Source of the DNA: Desulfohalobium retbaense DSM 5692
Lineage (GTDB): Bacteria; Desulfobacterota; Desulfovibrionia; Desulfovibrionales; Desulfohalobiaceae
NCBI RefSeq assembly: GCF_000024325.1
Contig: NC_013223.1
Span: forward strand, 1,550,001-1,614,000
Direction of reading: 5' to 3'
Length of the DNA stretch: 64,000 nt
Of the stretch, positions 46,242 through 54,694 are shown piece by piece. Within the stretch, counting starts at the first letter, position 1. Each line of letters starts with the position of its first letter. The translations under genes and the position numbers were made by a program. The notes beneath the pieces were generated by a model. That model did no database searches. It saw only the letters and a list, made by a program, of their open reading frames with translations, and was not told the DNA's origin.

Positions 46242-46872
46242 AGGACCTCTTTGTAGCTCCCGTCCCTGGTGCAGGGTCCGGGGTCAGAAGGTGCTCGGGT
46301 CAAGAATGAAGGACAACGGCGGCATGCATTTTGCGCTTACGCTAGGCAATGGCCGCCTTCACCCTTTGTAGTCCAAACGGACAGGAATCCACCCGGCGTG
46401 CAAAACCTGGACGTCAGTAGACAAAAAGTAGCCTCCACAGAGGGGTTGTCAATGGGCGGAGTCGGAGCAGAAAAAGACAGGAAGGACAAAACCGGATGAG
46501 ACGCGAGGTCTATCTGACTGTTGAAAAATTCCGTATACCGCAGGTCGTGCAAAAATCCCAAGAAACGGCGGCAAAAAGTTCAAGCTCGCAGCGAATATCT
46601 CCCTGCACAAAGGCATGAATTTTTAGCAACTTTTCCGCCATTGGGAGATTGGCAACGGCCGGCTCTGCCATTTCCAGGGGGGAGACGATGCACCACTTCG
46701 CCCCAGCCCCTGCTCATCTCCGGGCGGAAGCTTGGATATCTGGAGACAGCGGCGCCCAAAGCGACTTCGTGTCCCAATCCGCAAACAAACGGGGTGTCAT
46801 CCCCAGAGTGGCGGCATCGAAGGCAACGCCTCGTGAATGCAGCGATCGTTGCGAAATTTTGAGCACTGTCGC
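46242..46872. other. Intergenic region with a degenerate repeat copy
   Basis: A 631-bp gap between the CYTH gene and the DUF445 gene with no supported gene. A GC-rich imperfect inverted repeat lies near 46318-46355 (GGCGGC and GGCCGCC). The second half contains repeat copy A (46517-46664). Confidence 0.5.
46517..46664. repeat. Dispersed degenerate intergenic repeat, copy A
   Basis: About 148 bp that can be aligned with copy B (53297-53447) over almost its whole length. It is strongest over the first 80 bp (shared elements include CGCAGG-CGT, TCCCAAG--ACGG, TTCAAGCTC-CAGCG) and again at TGGGAGATTG and CAACGGCC-GCTC. Confidence 0.65.
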
Positions 46873-47478
46873 CTACAAAAAATAAAACAGCCCGGCCTGG
46901 AAGGTCCCGATCACAAATCCCAACACAGCCCCAACCAACTCGATGAACTGAAATTCGTTGCGCATGATACGCATCAGGATGTCTTCCAGTTTATCCATGG
47001 AAAAGGACTCGACCTTGCTGCGCACAAGTTCCTTAAAGTCGAGTCGGTGTTCAAGTTCTTCGGCGGCACTGTCGATCACCTCGGGAATAAGTCCGTCTAT
47101 TTCATTAATAAGCAAGGTCTTGACCTTCTCCAGCATCTGCCCGTTGAGCACCATCCCGATCATAGGATTGAGGCCGGTCAGTTTCTCCTGGAGAAACATG
47201 TCCACATACACGGCGATTGTCTCCCGAAATTTGGCATGCAGCGCCGGGTCCTGCATAATTGCAGTGATATCCTCGTGGCTGATGAGTTCATTTTGCACCA
47301 TCTCGCCGATGTTTTCGGCCAGCGCTTGCTGCCGTTTGGGAAAGACTCCCTGAAACCTCCACCCAAAAATGAAAACAGGCTGTTTGGGGTAAAACAGCAT
47401 TTTCACCGCGATATAGTTGGTCAACCACCCGATAAAGGCGCAAACAATCGGTGCGGCAAGATAGGGTAAATACTCCAT
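46873..47478 (-). CDS. DUF445 membrane protein
   Basis: 201 residues. The DUF445 signature is at the N-terminus: YLAAPIVCAFIGWLTNYIAVKMLFYP and FGWRFQGVFPKRQQALAENIGEMVQNELIS. The C-terminal hydrophobic segment is FIELVGAVLGFVIGTFQAGLFYFL. The middle is helical with repeated amphipathic patterns. The family is widespread but its function is not established. The two membrane segments with a long soluble middle would place the middle on the cytoplasmic side. ATG 47478 follows GAGGACAG. It is divergent from hisD. Confidence 0.88.
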   Translation of the reverse strand: MEYLPYLAAPIVCAFIGWLTNYIAVKMLFYPKQPVFIFGWRFQGVFPKRQQALAENIGEMVQNELISHEDITAIMQDPALHAKFRETIAVYVDMFLQEKLTGLNPMIGMVLNGQMLEKVKTLLINEIDGLIPEVIDSAAEELEHRLDFKELVRSKVESFSMDKLEDILMRIMRNEFQFIELVGAVLGFVIGTFQAGLFYFL

Positions 47479-47876
47479 GACTGTCCTCGTGATTTTTCGT
47501 GCTCAATACAAGGTGCGTGACCGAACTTTCCTGAAATCGTTCAGGCCGGTGCGCTGAACCGGCACCCCAGAGAATGCCCCCAGCGACTCGTGGCACGTGC
47601 AGCCGTCTGCGCTGTGCTTGGGAATGTTTTGACAAGTCTGCCCCCCCCCTGCAAAAACGGAAACCAAATGCTGCGGTTTCAGAAGGAGGGCTTCCTGTCA
47701 CAGCCCCATTTTTGAAAGTACTGGGGCAAGTGTCGTATTGATTTCAGCTCCGACGCGGACTACATAGACGGCCCCGCTTCCCTGAAGTGCGCAGCAAACG
47801 TGCAGGGTTAGAGGAACGGGCCTCCTGTAAAGATCAGCCATCCCCGGACACCTGATTGCCAACAAAGGAAGACGAT
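47479..47876. other. Divergent intergenic region DUF445 / hisD
   Basis: 398 bp without a supported gene. It holds a hairpin (GCCGGT-7 nt-ACCGGC near 47542-47560) and a run of nine C's around 47643. A clear promoter was not recognised. Confidence 0.4.
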
Positions 47877-49187
47877 ATGACTTGTCGAAGCCTGACCTAC
47901 TCTTCTGCCCAGGACTGGGCCGCCATTCGTGCATGGCTCGCTCCGCGGACTGAACCCGACACCTCGGTGGAGGGCCCGGTGCGCGAGATACTCCAAGAAG
48001 TGCAACAGCACGGCGATGCCACTTTGGTCAAATACACCCAGCGTTTCGATTGCCCGGATTTCCAAGCCCATATGCTGGCGGTGCCCCAGGAACAGATCGA
48101 GGCTGCTGTACAGGAAATTCCCGCCGAGGACAAACGGATTATTGAGGAGGCCGCGGCCAACATCAGGGATTATCACGCCAAACAGCAGGAAAACTCCTGG
48201 TTCACCCCCCAAAGCGGCGGCACGATACTGGGCCAGATCGTTCGCCCTGTGGACCGGGCTGGGCTCTACGTTCCAGGCGGACAGGGAGGCGATACCCCGC
48301 TCTTGTCCAGTCTGCTCATGAACGCCATTCCCGCCCAGGTGGCCGGGGTTGGGGACATCTCCCTGGTGACCCCTCCAAGGGTGGATGGGACCGTCAATCC
48401 CTATATCCTGTGTACAGCGGGCATTCTCGGCTTAGACCGTGTTTTCGCCGTTGGCAGTGCCTGGGCCGTCGCCGCCTTGGCCTTCGGCACCGAAACCCTT
48501 CCCTGCGTCGACGTCATTGCCGGACCGGGAAACATCTTTGTGGCCACAGCCAAACGGCTGTTGCAGGGCCAGATCGGCATCGACATGGTCGCCGGTCCCA
48601 GTGAAATCGCCATCGTAGCGGACGCAAGCGCTTCAGCCGAACGGCTGGCCGCGGACATGCTCTCCCAGGCCGAACACGACCCCCTGGCGTCGAGTATTCT
48701 GATAACCGACTCGCAGGACCTGCTGCAAACCACCCAACAGGAATTGGAACGCCAGCTCGCCGAATTGCCCCGCAATACCATCGCCCGGCAGTCGCTCTCG
48801 GACTGGGGGGCCTGCATTCGTGTTCCGGACACGGCCACCGGACTGGAACTCGCCAATCGTCTTGCCCCGGAGCACCTTGAACTCTGCCTGGAATCACCCT
48901 GGCAGTGGATCGATCAAGTCCACCATGCCGGAGCGGTTTTCCTCGGTCACAGCACCCCGGAACCTGTTGGCGATTATTTCGCCGGACCGAACCACGTCCT
49001 GCCGACCATTGGCACGGCCCGATTCAGTTCCGCCCTTTCGGTCCAGAATTTCACCAAGAAGACAAGCCTCATCGCCACTTCGGACGCCTATATCCAGGAG
49101 CATGGGGCCAAGATCGCTCGAATGGCCCGCCTCGAAGGGCTTGAGGCCCACGCCAGAAGCGTCGAGACCCGGTATCGGTGTTTGTGA
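47877..49187 (+). CDS. hisD: Histidinol dehydrogenase
   Basis: 436 residues. It oxidises histidinol to histidine in two NAD-dependent steps with a zinc ion. Family motifs are VYVPGGQ (GLYVPGGQGGDTPLLSSLLMNAIPAQVAGV), CTAGILGLDRVFAVGSAWAVAALAFG, DVIAGPGNIFVATAKRLL, DMVAGPSEIAIVAD, SQAEHDPLASSILIT and ANRLAPEHLEL. The zinc-binding Gln/His in AEHD and the catalytic E-H in APEHLE are intact. ATG 47877 follows AAAGGAAG. No other his gene is in the window, so the pathway is dispersed. The nad genes follow 170 bp downstream on the same strand. Confidence 0.96.
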   Translation: MTCRSLTYSSAQDWAAIRAWLAPRTEPDTSVEGPVREILQEVQQHGDATLVKYTQRFDCPDFQAHMLAVPQEQIEAAVQEIPAEDKRIIEEAAANIRDYHAKQQENSWFTPQSGGTILGQIVRPVDRAGLYVPGGQGGDTPLLSSLLMNAIPAQVAGVGDISLVTPPRVDGTVNPYILCTAGILGLDRVFAVGSAWAVAALAFGTETLPCVDVIAGPGNIFVATAKRLLQGQIGIDMVAGPSEIAIVADASASAERLAADMLSQAEHDPLASSILITDSQDLLQTTQQELERQLAELPRNTIARQSLSDWGACIRVPDTATGLELANRLAPEHLELCLESPWQWIDQVHHAGAVFLGHSTPEPVGDYFAGPNHVLPTIGTARFSSALSVQNFTKKTSLIATSDAYIQEHGAKIARMARLEGLEAHARSVETRYRCL

Positions 49188-49360
49188 GCCTGGCCCGATT
49201 GGTAGCCACTGCTACCGCGTGGTCCGATATGACCCGGGCGGTATGACCCAAGCCGGTCATTTGTGAAATCGTTCGCAATCCCGGCATCTTGACCTCGTTG
49301 TTACCGAAGGCTAGGTATGGGAAATCCTGCAGATATCTCCTCCAACAAGGACCTGAGAGC

Positions 49361-50260
49361 ATGGCCTTATTCGAGACTTTCTTTACCTCGAACCGGCTCG
49401 CGTATTTGGAGCACCATCTTGATCTCACGCTCAAGGAAGACGGACGGGACCTGACCTCTGAAGCCGTCTTTGCTGTCTCTGACGTGAGCCAGGGGAAGGT
49501 GGTGGCCAAACAGGAAGGGGTTTTGGCGGGAATCCCGCTCGTGCCGTTAGTGCTCGACAAATGCGCACCAACCGACGGTCCGGGCTGGGAGTTGGATTTT
49601 AGCCTGCCGGACGGCACGTGGCTCTGGCCTGGGACAGTTGTGGCCCGTTTTACAGGGCAGACCCGTCACCTGCTGCAGGCTGAGCGGGTCATCCTCAACT
49701 TCGTGTGCCACCTCTCAGGTATAGCCACGCTGACCGCCCATTATGCCCGGCTCATCAGCGACAGCCGGACACGCCTCCTGGATACCCGGAAAACCTTGCC
49801 CGGACTCCGATATTTGGAGAAATACGCTGTCCTGGTGGGAGGGGGCACAAACCACCGCATGGACCTCGAAGAAATGGTCATGCTCAAGGACAATCACATA
49901 GACAGAGCCGGCAGTATCTCCCAGGCCGTAGCCAGAGTCCGCACCCAGTACACCCCGTGTCCGCCCATTGAAGTGGAGTGCCGGACACTTGCAGAGGTGG
50001 AAGAGGCCGCTGCCGCCAAGGTTGAACGCATCATGCTGGACAACATGGATCTGCCGACCCTGGAGGCGGCCCTGGAACGCATTCCATCCACTATAGAAAG
50101 TGAGATCAGCGGCGGTGTTGACGAAACCACTATCGCTCGCCTGGCTGAATGCGGCGCGGATTTCATTTCCGTGGGGCGCCTGACCCATTCCGCTCCAGCC
50201 CTGGACCTGAGTATGCGCTGCGACCCGCTTGCCCCAGAATCCCAAACGGGTAATGCGTGA
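49361..50260 (+). CDS. nadC: Nicotinate-nucleotide pyrophosphorylase (quinolinate phosphoribosyltransferase)
   Basis: 299 residues. It converts quinolinate and PRPP to nicotinate mononucleotide. The barrel has LLDTRKTLPGLRYLEKYAVLVGGGTNHRMDLEEMVMLKDNHI, a near-perfect family signature, with the PRPP- and quinolinate-binding Arg, Lys and His residues. EVECRTLAEVEEAAAAKVERIMLDNMD and EISGGVDETTIARLAECGADFISVGRLTHSA follow. ATG 49361 follows AAGGA at 10 nt. The gene is the first of the nadC-nadA-nadB cluster but is separated from nadA by 358 bp that hold a repeat copy. Confidence 0.95.
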   Translation: MALFETFFTSNRLAYLEHHLDLTLKEDGRDLTSEAVFAVSDVSQGKVVAKQEGVLAGIPLVPLVLDKCAPTDGPGWELDFSLPDGTWLWPGTVVARFTGQTRHLLQAERVILNFVCHLSGIATLTAHYARLISDSRTRLLDTRKTLPGLRYLEKYAVLVGGGTNHRMDLEEMVMLKDNHIDRAGSISQAVARVRTQYTPCPPIEVECRTLAEVEEAAAAKVERIMLDNMDLPTLEAALERIPSTIESEISGGVDETTIARLAECGADFISVGRLTHSAPALDLSMRCDPLAPESQTGNA

Positions 50261-50618
50261 TTGTCCACTCTCTGTGGCTACTGCGGACTGGCGACGTGAG
50301 GCAAATGCGCCTGAATCCGTGAAAAAACGTTGCGAAAATCGGTTCAGGGCCGATGCTCACGACCTGGGCATCCGGGCAAAGCCGATGCGCGACTCACCAC
50401 TGCACTTGCTCTTTTTTCCAGGGCGGGGGCAATGTTAAAGCCGGGTCACGAATTCAGAATTGTAGGAAAACTCTTTACCCCGCAGACCGTTGAACACCCC
50501 AGAAGCCGGGGCATAACCGTTCAAAGACGACACAAGATTGAGCCTTCCTGCTCATGATTTGACGTTGTGCCGCATTGCCCCAGCAAGATTTACAACGGAC
50601 TGCTAAAGCAGAGATCCC
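50261..50618. other. Intergenic region nadC-nadA with a repeat copy
   Basis: 358 bp with no supported gene. It contains repeat copy C (50463-50535). The rest has no clear promoter or terminator. The long gap suggests that nadA may have its own promoter. Confidence 0.4.
50463..50535. repeat. Dispersed degenerate intergenic repeat, copy C (short)
   Basis: About 73 bp that align with the first part of copy B: CGCAGACCGTTGAACACCCCAG corresponds to CGCAGGCCGTTCAACACTCCCAAG. Conserved GGGGC and AACCGTTCAAAG sections follow. The 3' half of the repeat is absent or unrecognisable. Confidence 0.6.
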
Positions 50619-51659
50619 ATGTCCCAATCCATCTCCGAGTCCATCCGTACAGCCAAACGGCAATGGGGCGAGGACCTGGTCATCCTCGGACACCATTACC
50701 AGCATGACGAGGTCATCGAGCACACTGATATTGCTGGCGACTCTTTGGAACTGGCGCGGAAAATTCCCGACCAGCGAGCCAAACATATTGTCTTTTGCGG
50801 CGTGGATTTCATGGCCGAAACCGCCTCTATCCTGGCCCAGCCGGAGCAACAGGTCTATATGCCGGACCACACGGCCTCCTGTGTCATGGCTGACATGGCC
50901 CCGGCTCCGCTGGTCTCCCGCATCCTGGAGAACCTTCACCGTGAGGGGCGCCGGGTCATTCCCCTGGCTTACGTCAATTCCTCAGCGGCCATCAAAGCCC
51001 TCTGCGGGCAGTATGGCGGCTCGGTCTGCACCTCCGCCAACGCCCCAACAATGCTCAAGTGGGCCATGCAACAGGGAGATCAGGTCCTGTTTCTCCCGGA
51101 TCAGCATCTCGGCGTCAATACAGCCCGCCAACTCGGGCTTTCCGCTCAAGATTGGCACAAACTCGACATCCGTGGCGGCGGCACCCGGCTCGACCACTCG
51201 GCCATTGAACAAGCGACGCTCTTGCTGTGGCCTGGACTGTGTGCAGTCCACGCCCGCTTCCACCTCGACCATATCCAGGCTATCCGGGAATCCGAACCTG
51301 AGGCCAGAATTCTGGTCCACCCGGAATGCCACCCTGAGGTGGTGCAGGCCGCAGACGGGGCGGGGTCGACCTCATTTCTCATCCGTGCTGTGCAAGAGGC
51401 CTCCGCAGGCTCCACATTGTATATCGGTACGGAATGCAACCTGGTCTATCGACTTCGCGATCGATACCGGGAAACGCTGTCCATCCACCCCCTGCGCGTA
51501 AGTGCCTGCTCCAACATGGGCAAGACCAGTGCATCAAAACTCGCCTCACTCCTCGAAACCCTCCCGGACGCGCCGATCATGAGCGTGGACCCGAGCATCC
51601 AAGCCCCGGCCCTCCTTGCGCTGGAACGCATGCTGGAGGCTTGTCGGCCGGGACGATAA
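50619..51659 (+). CDS. nadA: Quinolinate synthase A
   Basis: 346 residues. It condenses iminoaspartate with dihydroxyacetone phosphate to quinolinate, using a 4Fe-4S cluster held by three cysteines. The sequence contains VILGHHYQHDEVIEHTDIAGDSLELARK, IVFCGVDFMAETASIL, YVNSSAAIKALCGQYGGSVCTSANAP and HPECHPEVVQAADGAGSTSFLI, which are the family hallmarks. Cluster cysteines are plausible at CGVDFMAE and in the SACS-like C-terminal stretch LRVSACSNMGKTSASKL. The gene starts at ATG 50619; no strong ribosome site is visible. It is followed 19 bp later by nadB. Confidence 0.95.
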   Translation: MSQSISESIRTAKRQWGEDLVILGHHYQHDEVIEHTDIAGDSLELARKIPDQRAKHIVFCGVDFMAETASILAQPEQQVYMPDHTASCVMADMAPAPLVSRILENLHREGRRVIPLAYVNSSAAIKALCGQYGGSVCTSANAPTMLKWAMQQGDQVLFLPDQHLGVNTARQLGLSAQDWHKLDIRGGGTRLDHSAIEQATLLLWPGLCAVHARFHLDHIQAIRESEPEARILVHPECHPEVVQAADGAGSTSFLIRAVQEASAGSTLYIGTECNLVYRLRDRYRETLSIHPLRVSACSNMGKTSASKLASLLETLPDAPIMSVDPSIQAPALLALERMLEACRPGR

Positions 51660-51678
51660 ACACCAAAAAGGCGCTTGC

Positions 51679-53262
51679 ATGGATAACCAACGCGTTCGGG
51701 TCTCGACCCTGGTCATCGGTTCCGGGATCGCCGGCTGCACAGCCGCTCTCCAACTCGCCTACCAGGGTCAGGAGGTCACCCTCCTCACGGCCGGCAGTGG
51801 CCTGGATGACGGAAATACCGCTCTGGCCCAGGGCGGGATTGTCTACCGTTCCGAGGACGACGACCCTTCCTACCTTGAGAGCGACATCCTCAAAGCCGGT
51901 TGGGATTACAATTACCGGCGGGCCGTACGCTACCTCAGCCGCCGTGGGCCGAAGGTGGTTAAAGAATTCCTCCTGGAGCGCATCAAGATCCCTTTTGACC
52001 GCGACTCAAGCGATGTCTGCCGGCTCGTGCGCGAAGGCGGCCACAGCAAGGCCCGAATCCTGTATTGCGCCGACTTTACCGGGCGGGCTATCATGCAGGG
52101 GCTCCAGGAGGCCGTCCTGGGAGAGCCGCACATCACCGTATTGACCAAACGCACGGCCATTGATCTCCTGACCTCCTACCACCACAGCGAACGGCTCGAA
52201 TTCAAGTACCATCTGGATAATCAGGCGGTCGGAGCCTATGTGTATAACGGCCATACCGGAGAAGTGCAGACCATCCTGGCCGACCACACCGTCCTGGCCA
52301 CCGGCGGACTGGGACAGATATTCCTGCACACCACCAATACCGCTGCCTCCATCGGTTCTGGCCTGGCCATGTCCTTCCGGGCCGGGGCCATGACCATGAA
52401 CACCGAATTCGTTCAATTCCACCCTACAGCCCTATATCAGCGCGGCGATTGGCGCTTCCTTATTTCAGAAGCGGTGCGCGGGGAAGGCGCCAGGCTGGTC
52501 AACGAAGCTGGGGAACCCTTCATGCAATGGTATGACGAACGCGGCGACCTGGCACCCCGCGACGTGGTCACCCGGGCCATTGTCGATGAAATGCTGACCC
52601 GGGGGGAGGAATGCGTCTTTCTCGACGCGGCCAACCATGTCGATCTGGACCTGAAAGAACGCTTTCCGACCATCTACCGCAAATGCCGGTCTGTGGGCAT
52701 CGATATCACCAAAGACCCCATTCCTGTCGTGCCCGCGGCGCACTATTCCTGTGGCGGGGTTCTGGTCAACATCCACGGTCAAACCACCCTGCCCCGGCTC
52801 TATGCCGCTGGCGAATGTACCTGTACCGGCGTCCACGGCGCCAATCGCCTGGCGAGCACCTCTCTTCTCGAGGCTTTGCTGTGGGGCTGGAGCGCAGCCC
52901 GCGACATCGGCTACAAGAGGCCGTTCCAGAACACGCTGGACCAGCGCTTGGCCGATTCCATCCCGGACTGGGTCTGTCCGGGCTACAACCACAACGAAGA
53001 CCCCGCTCTGATCGCCCAGGACTGGGCAACCATCCGGAACACGATGTGGAATTATGTCGGTATCACCCGCACCACGCCGCGGCTCAAACGCGCTTTTGAG
53101 GACCTGCGGGCCCTGAACAAACGGATTCATGATTTTTACCGCGAAACACCGATCAGCAAACCATTGATCGATCTTTTCCACGGCTGTCAGGCCGCCTACG
53201 TGGTCACCAACGCGGCGCTACGGAACAAACAGTCGATCGGGTGTCATTACCGGCAGGAATAA
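51679..53262 (+). CDS. nadB: L-aspartate oxidase
   Basis: 527 residues. It oxidises aspartate to iminoaspartate with FAD, passing the product to NadA. The FAD fold is TLVIGSGIAGCTAALQLAYQGQEVTLLT. The active-site and FAD regions are ALAQGGIVY, EFVQFHPTAL, SEAVRGEGARLVNEAGEPFM, PRDVVTRAIVDEM, PAAHYSCGGVLVNIHGQTTLPRLYAAGECTCTGVHGANRLASTSLLEALLWG. It resembles fumarate reductase subunits but lacks their context, and the neighbours support NadB. In anaerobes the usual electron acceptor is fumarate rather than oxygen. ATG 51679 lies 19 bp after the nadA stop. Confidence 0.95.
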   Translation: MDNQRVRVSTLVIGSGIAGCTAALQLAYQGQEVTLLTAGSGLDDGNTALAQGGIVYRSEDDDPSYLESDILKAGWDYNYRRAVRYLSRRGPKVVKEFLLERIKIPFDRDSSDVCRLVREGGHSKARILYCADFTGRAIMQGLQEAVLGEPHITVLTKRTAIDLLTSYHHSERLEFKYHLDNQAVGAYVYNGHTGEVQTILADHTVLATGGLGQIFLHTTNTAASIGSGLAMSFRAGAMTMNTEFVQFHPTALYQRGDWRFLISEAVRGEGARLVNEAGEPFMQWYDERGDLAPRDVVTRAIVDEMLTRGEECVFLDAANHVDLDLKERFPTIYRKCRSVGIDITKDPIPVVPAAHYSCGGVLVNIHGQTTLPRLYAAGECTCTGVHGANRLASTSLLEALLWGWSAARDIGYKRPFQNTLDQRLADSIPDWVCPGYNHNEDPALIAQDWATIRNTMWNYVGITRTTPRLKRAFEDLRALNKRIHDFYRETPISKPLIDLFHGCQAAYVVTNAALRNKQSIGCHYRQE

Positions 53263-53296
53263 GACGGGGAAGATGATTTTGCCGCCCTAACCGACG

Positions 53297-53447
53297 GCTG
53301 AAACATTCCTTATAGCGCAGGCCGTTCAACACTCCCAAGCGACGGGGCCGAAACTTTCAAGCTCACAGCGGACTTCGTCGCACGGAAGAGAGTGAACGTA
53401 TTGCAGATTTACTGCCCGTGGGAGATTGATTGTCAACGGCCAGCTCA
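53297..53447. repeat. Dispersed degenerate intergenic repeat, copy B
   Basis: About 151 bp downstream of nadB, the longest well-conserved copy; copies A and C align to it. A further partial resemblance is seen at 1956-2020, downstream of the SDR gene. Confidence 0.65.
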
Positions 53448-53504
53448 GATGGGGGGCACAAGGGAGGCCAGATCAGACGGGTACCTGAATAGGGCAAACG
53501 AAAA

Positions 53505-53529
53505 AGGGCCGGCGATGAATGCCGGCCCT
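53505..53529 (-). terminator. Intrinsic terminator of the small minus-strand unit
   Basis: A 9-bp perfect stem (53505-53513 with 53521-53529) with a 7-nt loop, followed on the minus strand by TTTTTCGTTT. It ends the transcript that starts near 53780. Confidence 0.85.
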
Positions 53530-53780
53530 GGATAAGGCAGGAGAGAATACCGTTTCTTAACGGAGGTTTCCTCGTCGTCGCAGTATGTGTTCTTCAATAT
53601 GGACGAGCACATACTCCCCGTAGGGAGCGTTCCCTTTGTGCAGGGAACCCATCAGCCTGGAAAAAAGCTGATTCATGGGGGCGACTCTGATCGCCGTTAT
53701 GGTTGGGCCGGTTTGGTTCCAGAGCTACCCTCCTTGGGTTGATGGACACGTAAGGCCTAACCGATCCTCTAGAGGACTTG
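53530..53780 (-). ncRNA. Structured small transcript (leader plus possible 39-codon frame)
   Basis: Between the promoter and the terminator about 250 nt fold into a row of perfect hairpins: TCCTCTAGAGGA at the 5' end, GGCGA/TCGCC, ATCAGC/GCTGAT, GGTTCCCT-like/AGGGAAC, CTCC/GGAG, GTATGTG/CACATAC, GAGG/CCTC and CCGTT/AACGG. The stretch around CTGCGACGACG resembles part of 6S RNA, but the overall fold was not established. The identity of the RNA is unknown. Confidence 0.55.
53557..53676 (-). CDS. Candidate 39-residue protein
   Basis: A short frame on the minus strand, too small for routine gene finding. The product begins MNQLFSRLMGSLHKGNAP and ends HIEEHILRRRGNLR, a plausible amphipathic, basic peptide with no family I can name. 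Support is the context: a good promoter upstream, an intrinsic terminator 30 bp downstream and no competing long gene. Against it, the ATG at 53676 has no ribosome site and sits directly after a GGCGA-TCGCC hairpin; the codons CGA-CGA-CGA are unusual for the region. It may instead be part of a non-coding RNA. Confidence 0.45.
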   Translation of the reverse strand: MNQLFSRLMGSLHKGNAPYGEYVLVHIEEHILRRRGNLR

Positions 53781-53785
53781 ATTCT

Positions 53786-53815
53786 TCTATAGCCCAATCC
53801 CGCCCGAACGGTCAA
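53786..53815 (-). promoter_or_regulatory. Sigma70-type promoter of the small transcript
   Basis: On the minus strand TTGACC (53810-53815) and TATAGA (53786-53791) are separated by 18 bp. This is among the best promoter matches in the window. Transcription would start near 53779. Confidence 0.7.
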
Positions 53816-54694
53816 GTCGAAACTTCTCTTTTTCTCCACTCCCGGTGACAAAACCCTTTTGGCCCTTACCGCCTCCAAGAGGACGGGGACCTTTCCCCAT
53901 AGCGCCATCTGTATCCCGGCAGGGTTGCGGAGGCACTCTGCCCTTCCTCCGATATCCAATTTCGTAAAAAAACCGCTCGTGGCGACCCGTTCAACCCCAT
54001 TTCGCGTCCCCCACCGAATCATGGTCGGGAAAAAAGACAACCGGCACACCCTTACAGCTCCCCCTGCCTGAACCGCGAACATGGTCTGCGCCAGTTCCAG
54101 GCACCTCCAAAAAGGTGAAGACCTCTCTCGGGTGTCTGTTTTCGCTCTATTCAATTTTGTAAAAAACACCCTACCCGCCTTCTCCTCGTCATCCCTGCGC
54201 TACAAGGCAGCACCTTGGTCTGGTTGCAAAACCTCCTCGGCTGTCCTGCCGTTTTCGTTGCACAACCCAGGACTGTTCCTGAATATCACGGACTCCTGAC
54301 ACTGCTCCTGGAGCTTACAAAACGGACATCACCCTTCAACGTGGCCTCCTTCTCCCTTCGCCGGACTCCTCCACTCCCCCCTTGCCAGCTCCAAATTGCG
54401 CCTCATCAAGAGGGGGCGTGACAATGCTACGACTTTTATGTAAACTACAATATCTTTTACCTAGGAAAGCGTTTTCTTCATGTCGGAATTTCCCCGCTGC
54501 TGATTGTTTTCCTCTGCAAAGCCACACCGTAAAAGGCCGGCTTTGTCTTTTCCTCCCACACCCAGCTGTTTATTGCGCACCGTGACAGGTGTTCAGCCAC
54601 CATTGCTGGACCCCGCTGGAGAGGTATCAGCTATCTCAACCGCTTCCGGACAGGTTGGAGCTTCTCTGCCGGATACCGAACACAGGAGTCTGCC
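53816..54694. other. 880-bp region upstream of the glutamate synthase genes, no gene supported
   Basis: The plus strand is pyrimidine-rich over most of its length. Short open frames exist on both strands, but none shows a family motif, a ribosome site or a consistent codon pattern. Two similar segments, AATTTCGTAAAAAAACC and AATTTTGTAAAAAACACC, lie near 53958 and 54149. A decent promoter for the downstream operon was not recognised, although 54430-54470 is AT-rich (TATGTAAACTACAATATC). It could be a long leader or remnants of a lost gene. Confidence 0.45.

Noticed and set aside
49200-49260. Hairpin GGTAGC-CACT-GCTACC and a repeated TATGACCC after hisD, considered as a tRNA or terminator
   Set aside because: No clover-leaf can be drawn and no T-run follows. 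It may be a weak stem-loop only.
53560-53660. Resemblance to 6S RNA (CTGCGACGACG plus a GCTCC/GGAG hairpin)
   Set aside because: The shared stretch is short, is also explained by the 39-codon frame, and a long closing stem with a central bubble could not be drawn. It is kept only as a possibility under the ncRNA entry.
53594-54169. 191-codon open frame on the minus strand
   Set aside because: The residue pattern has no family features, and the frame crosses the promoter and the hairpin-rich leader of the small transcript.
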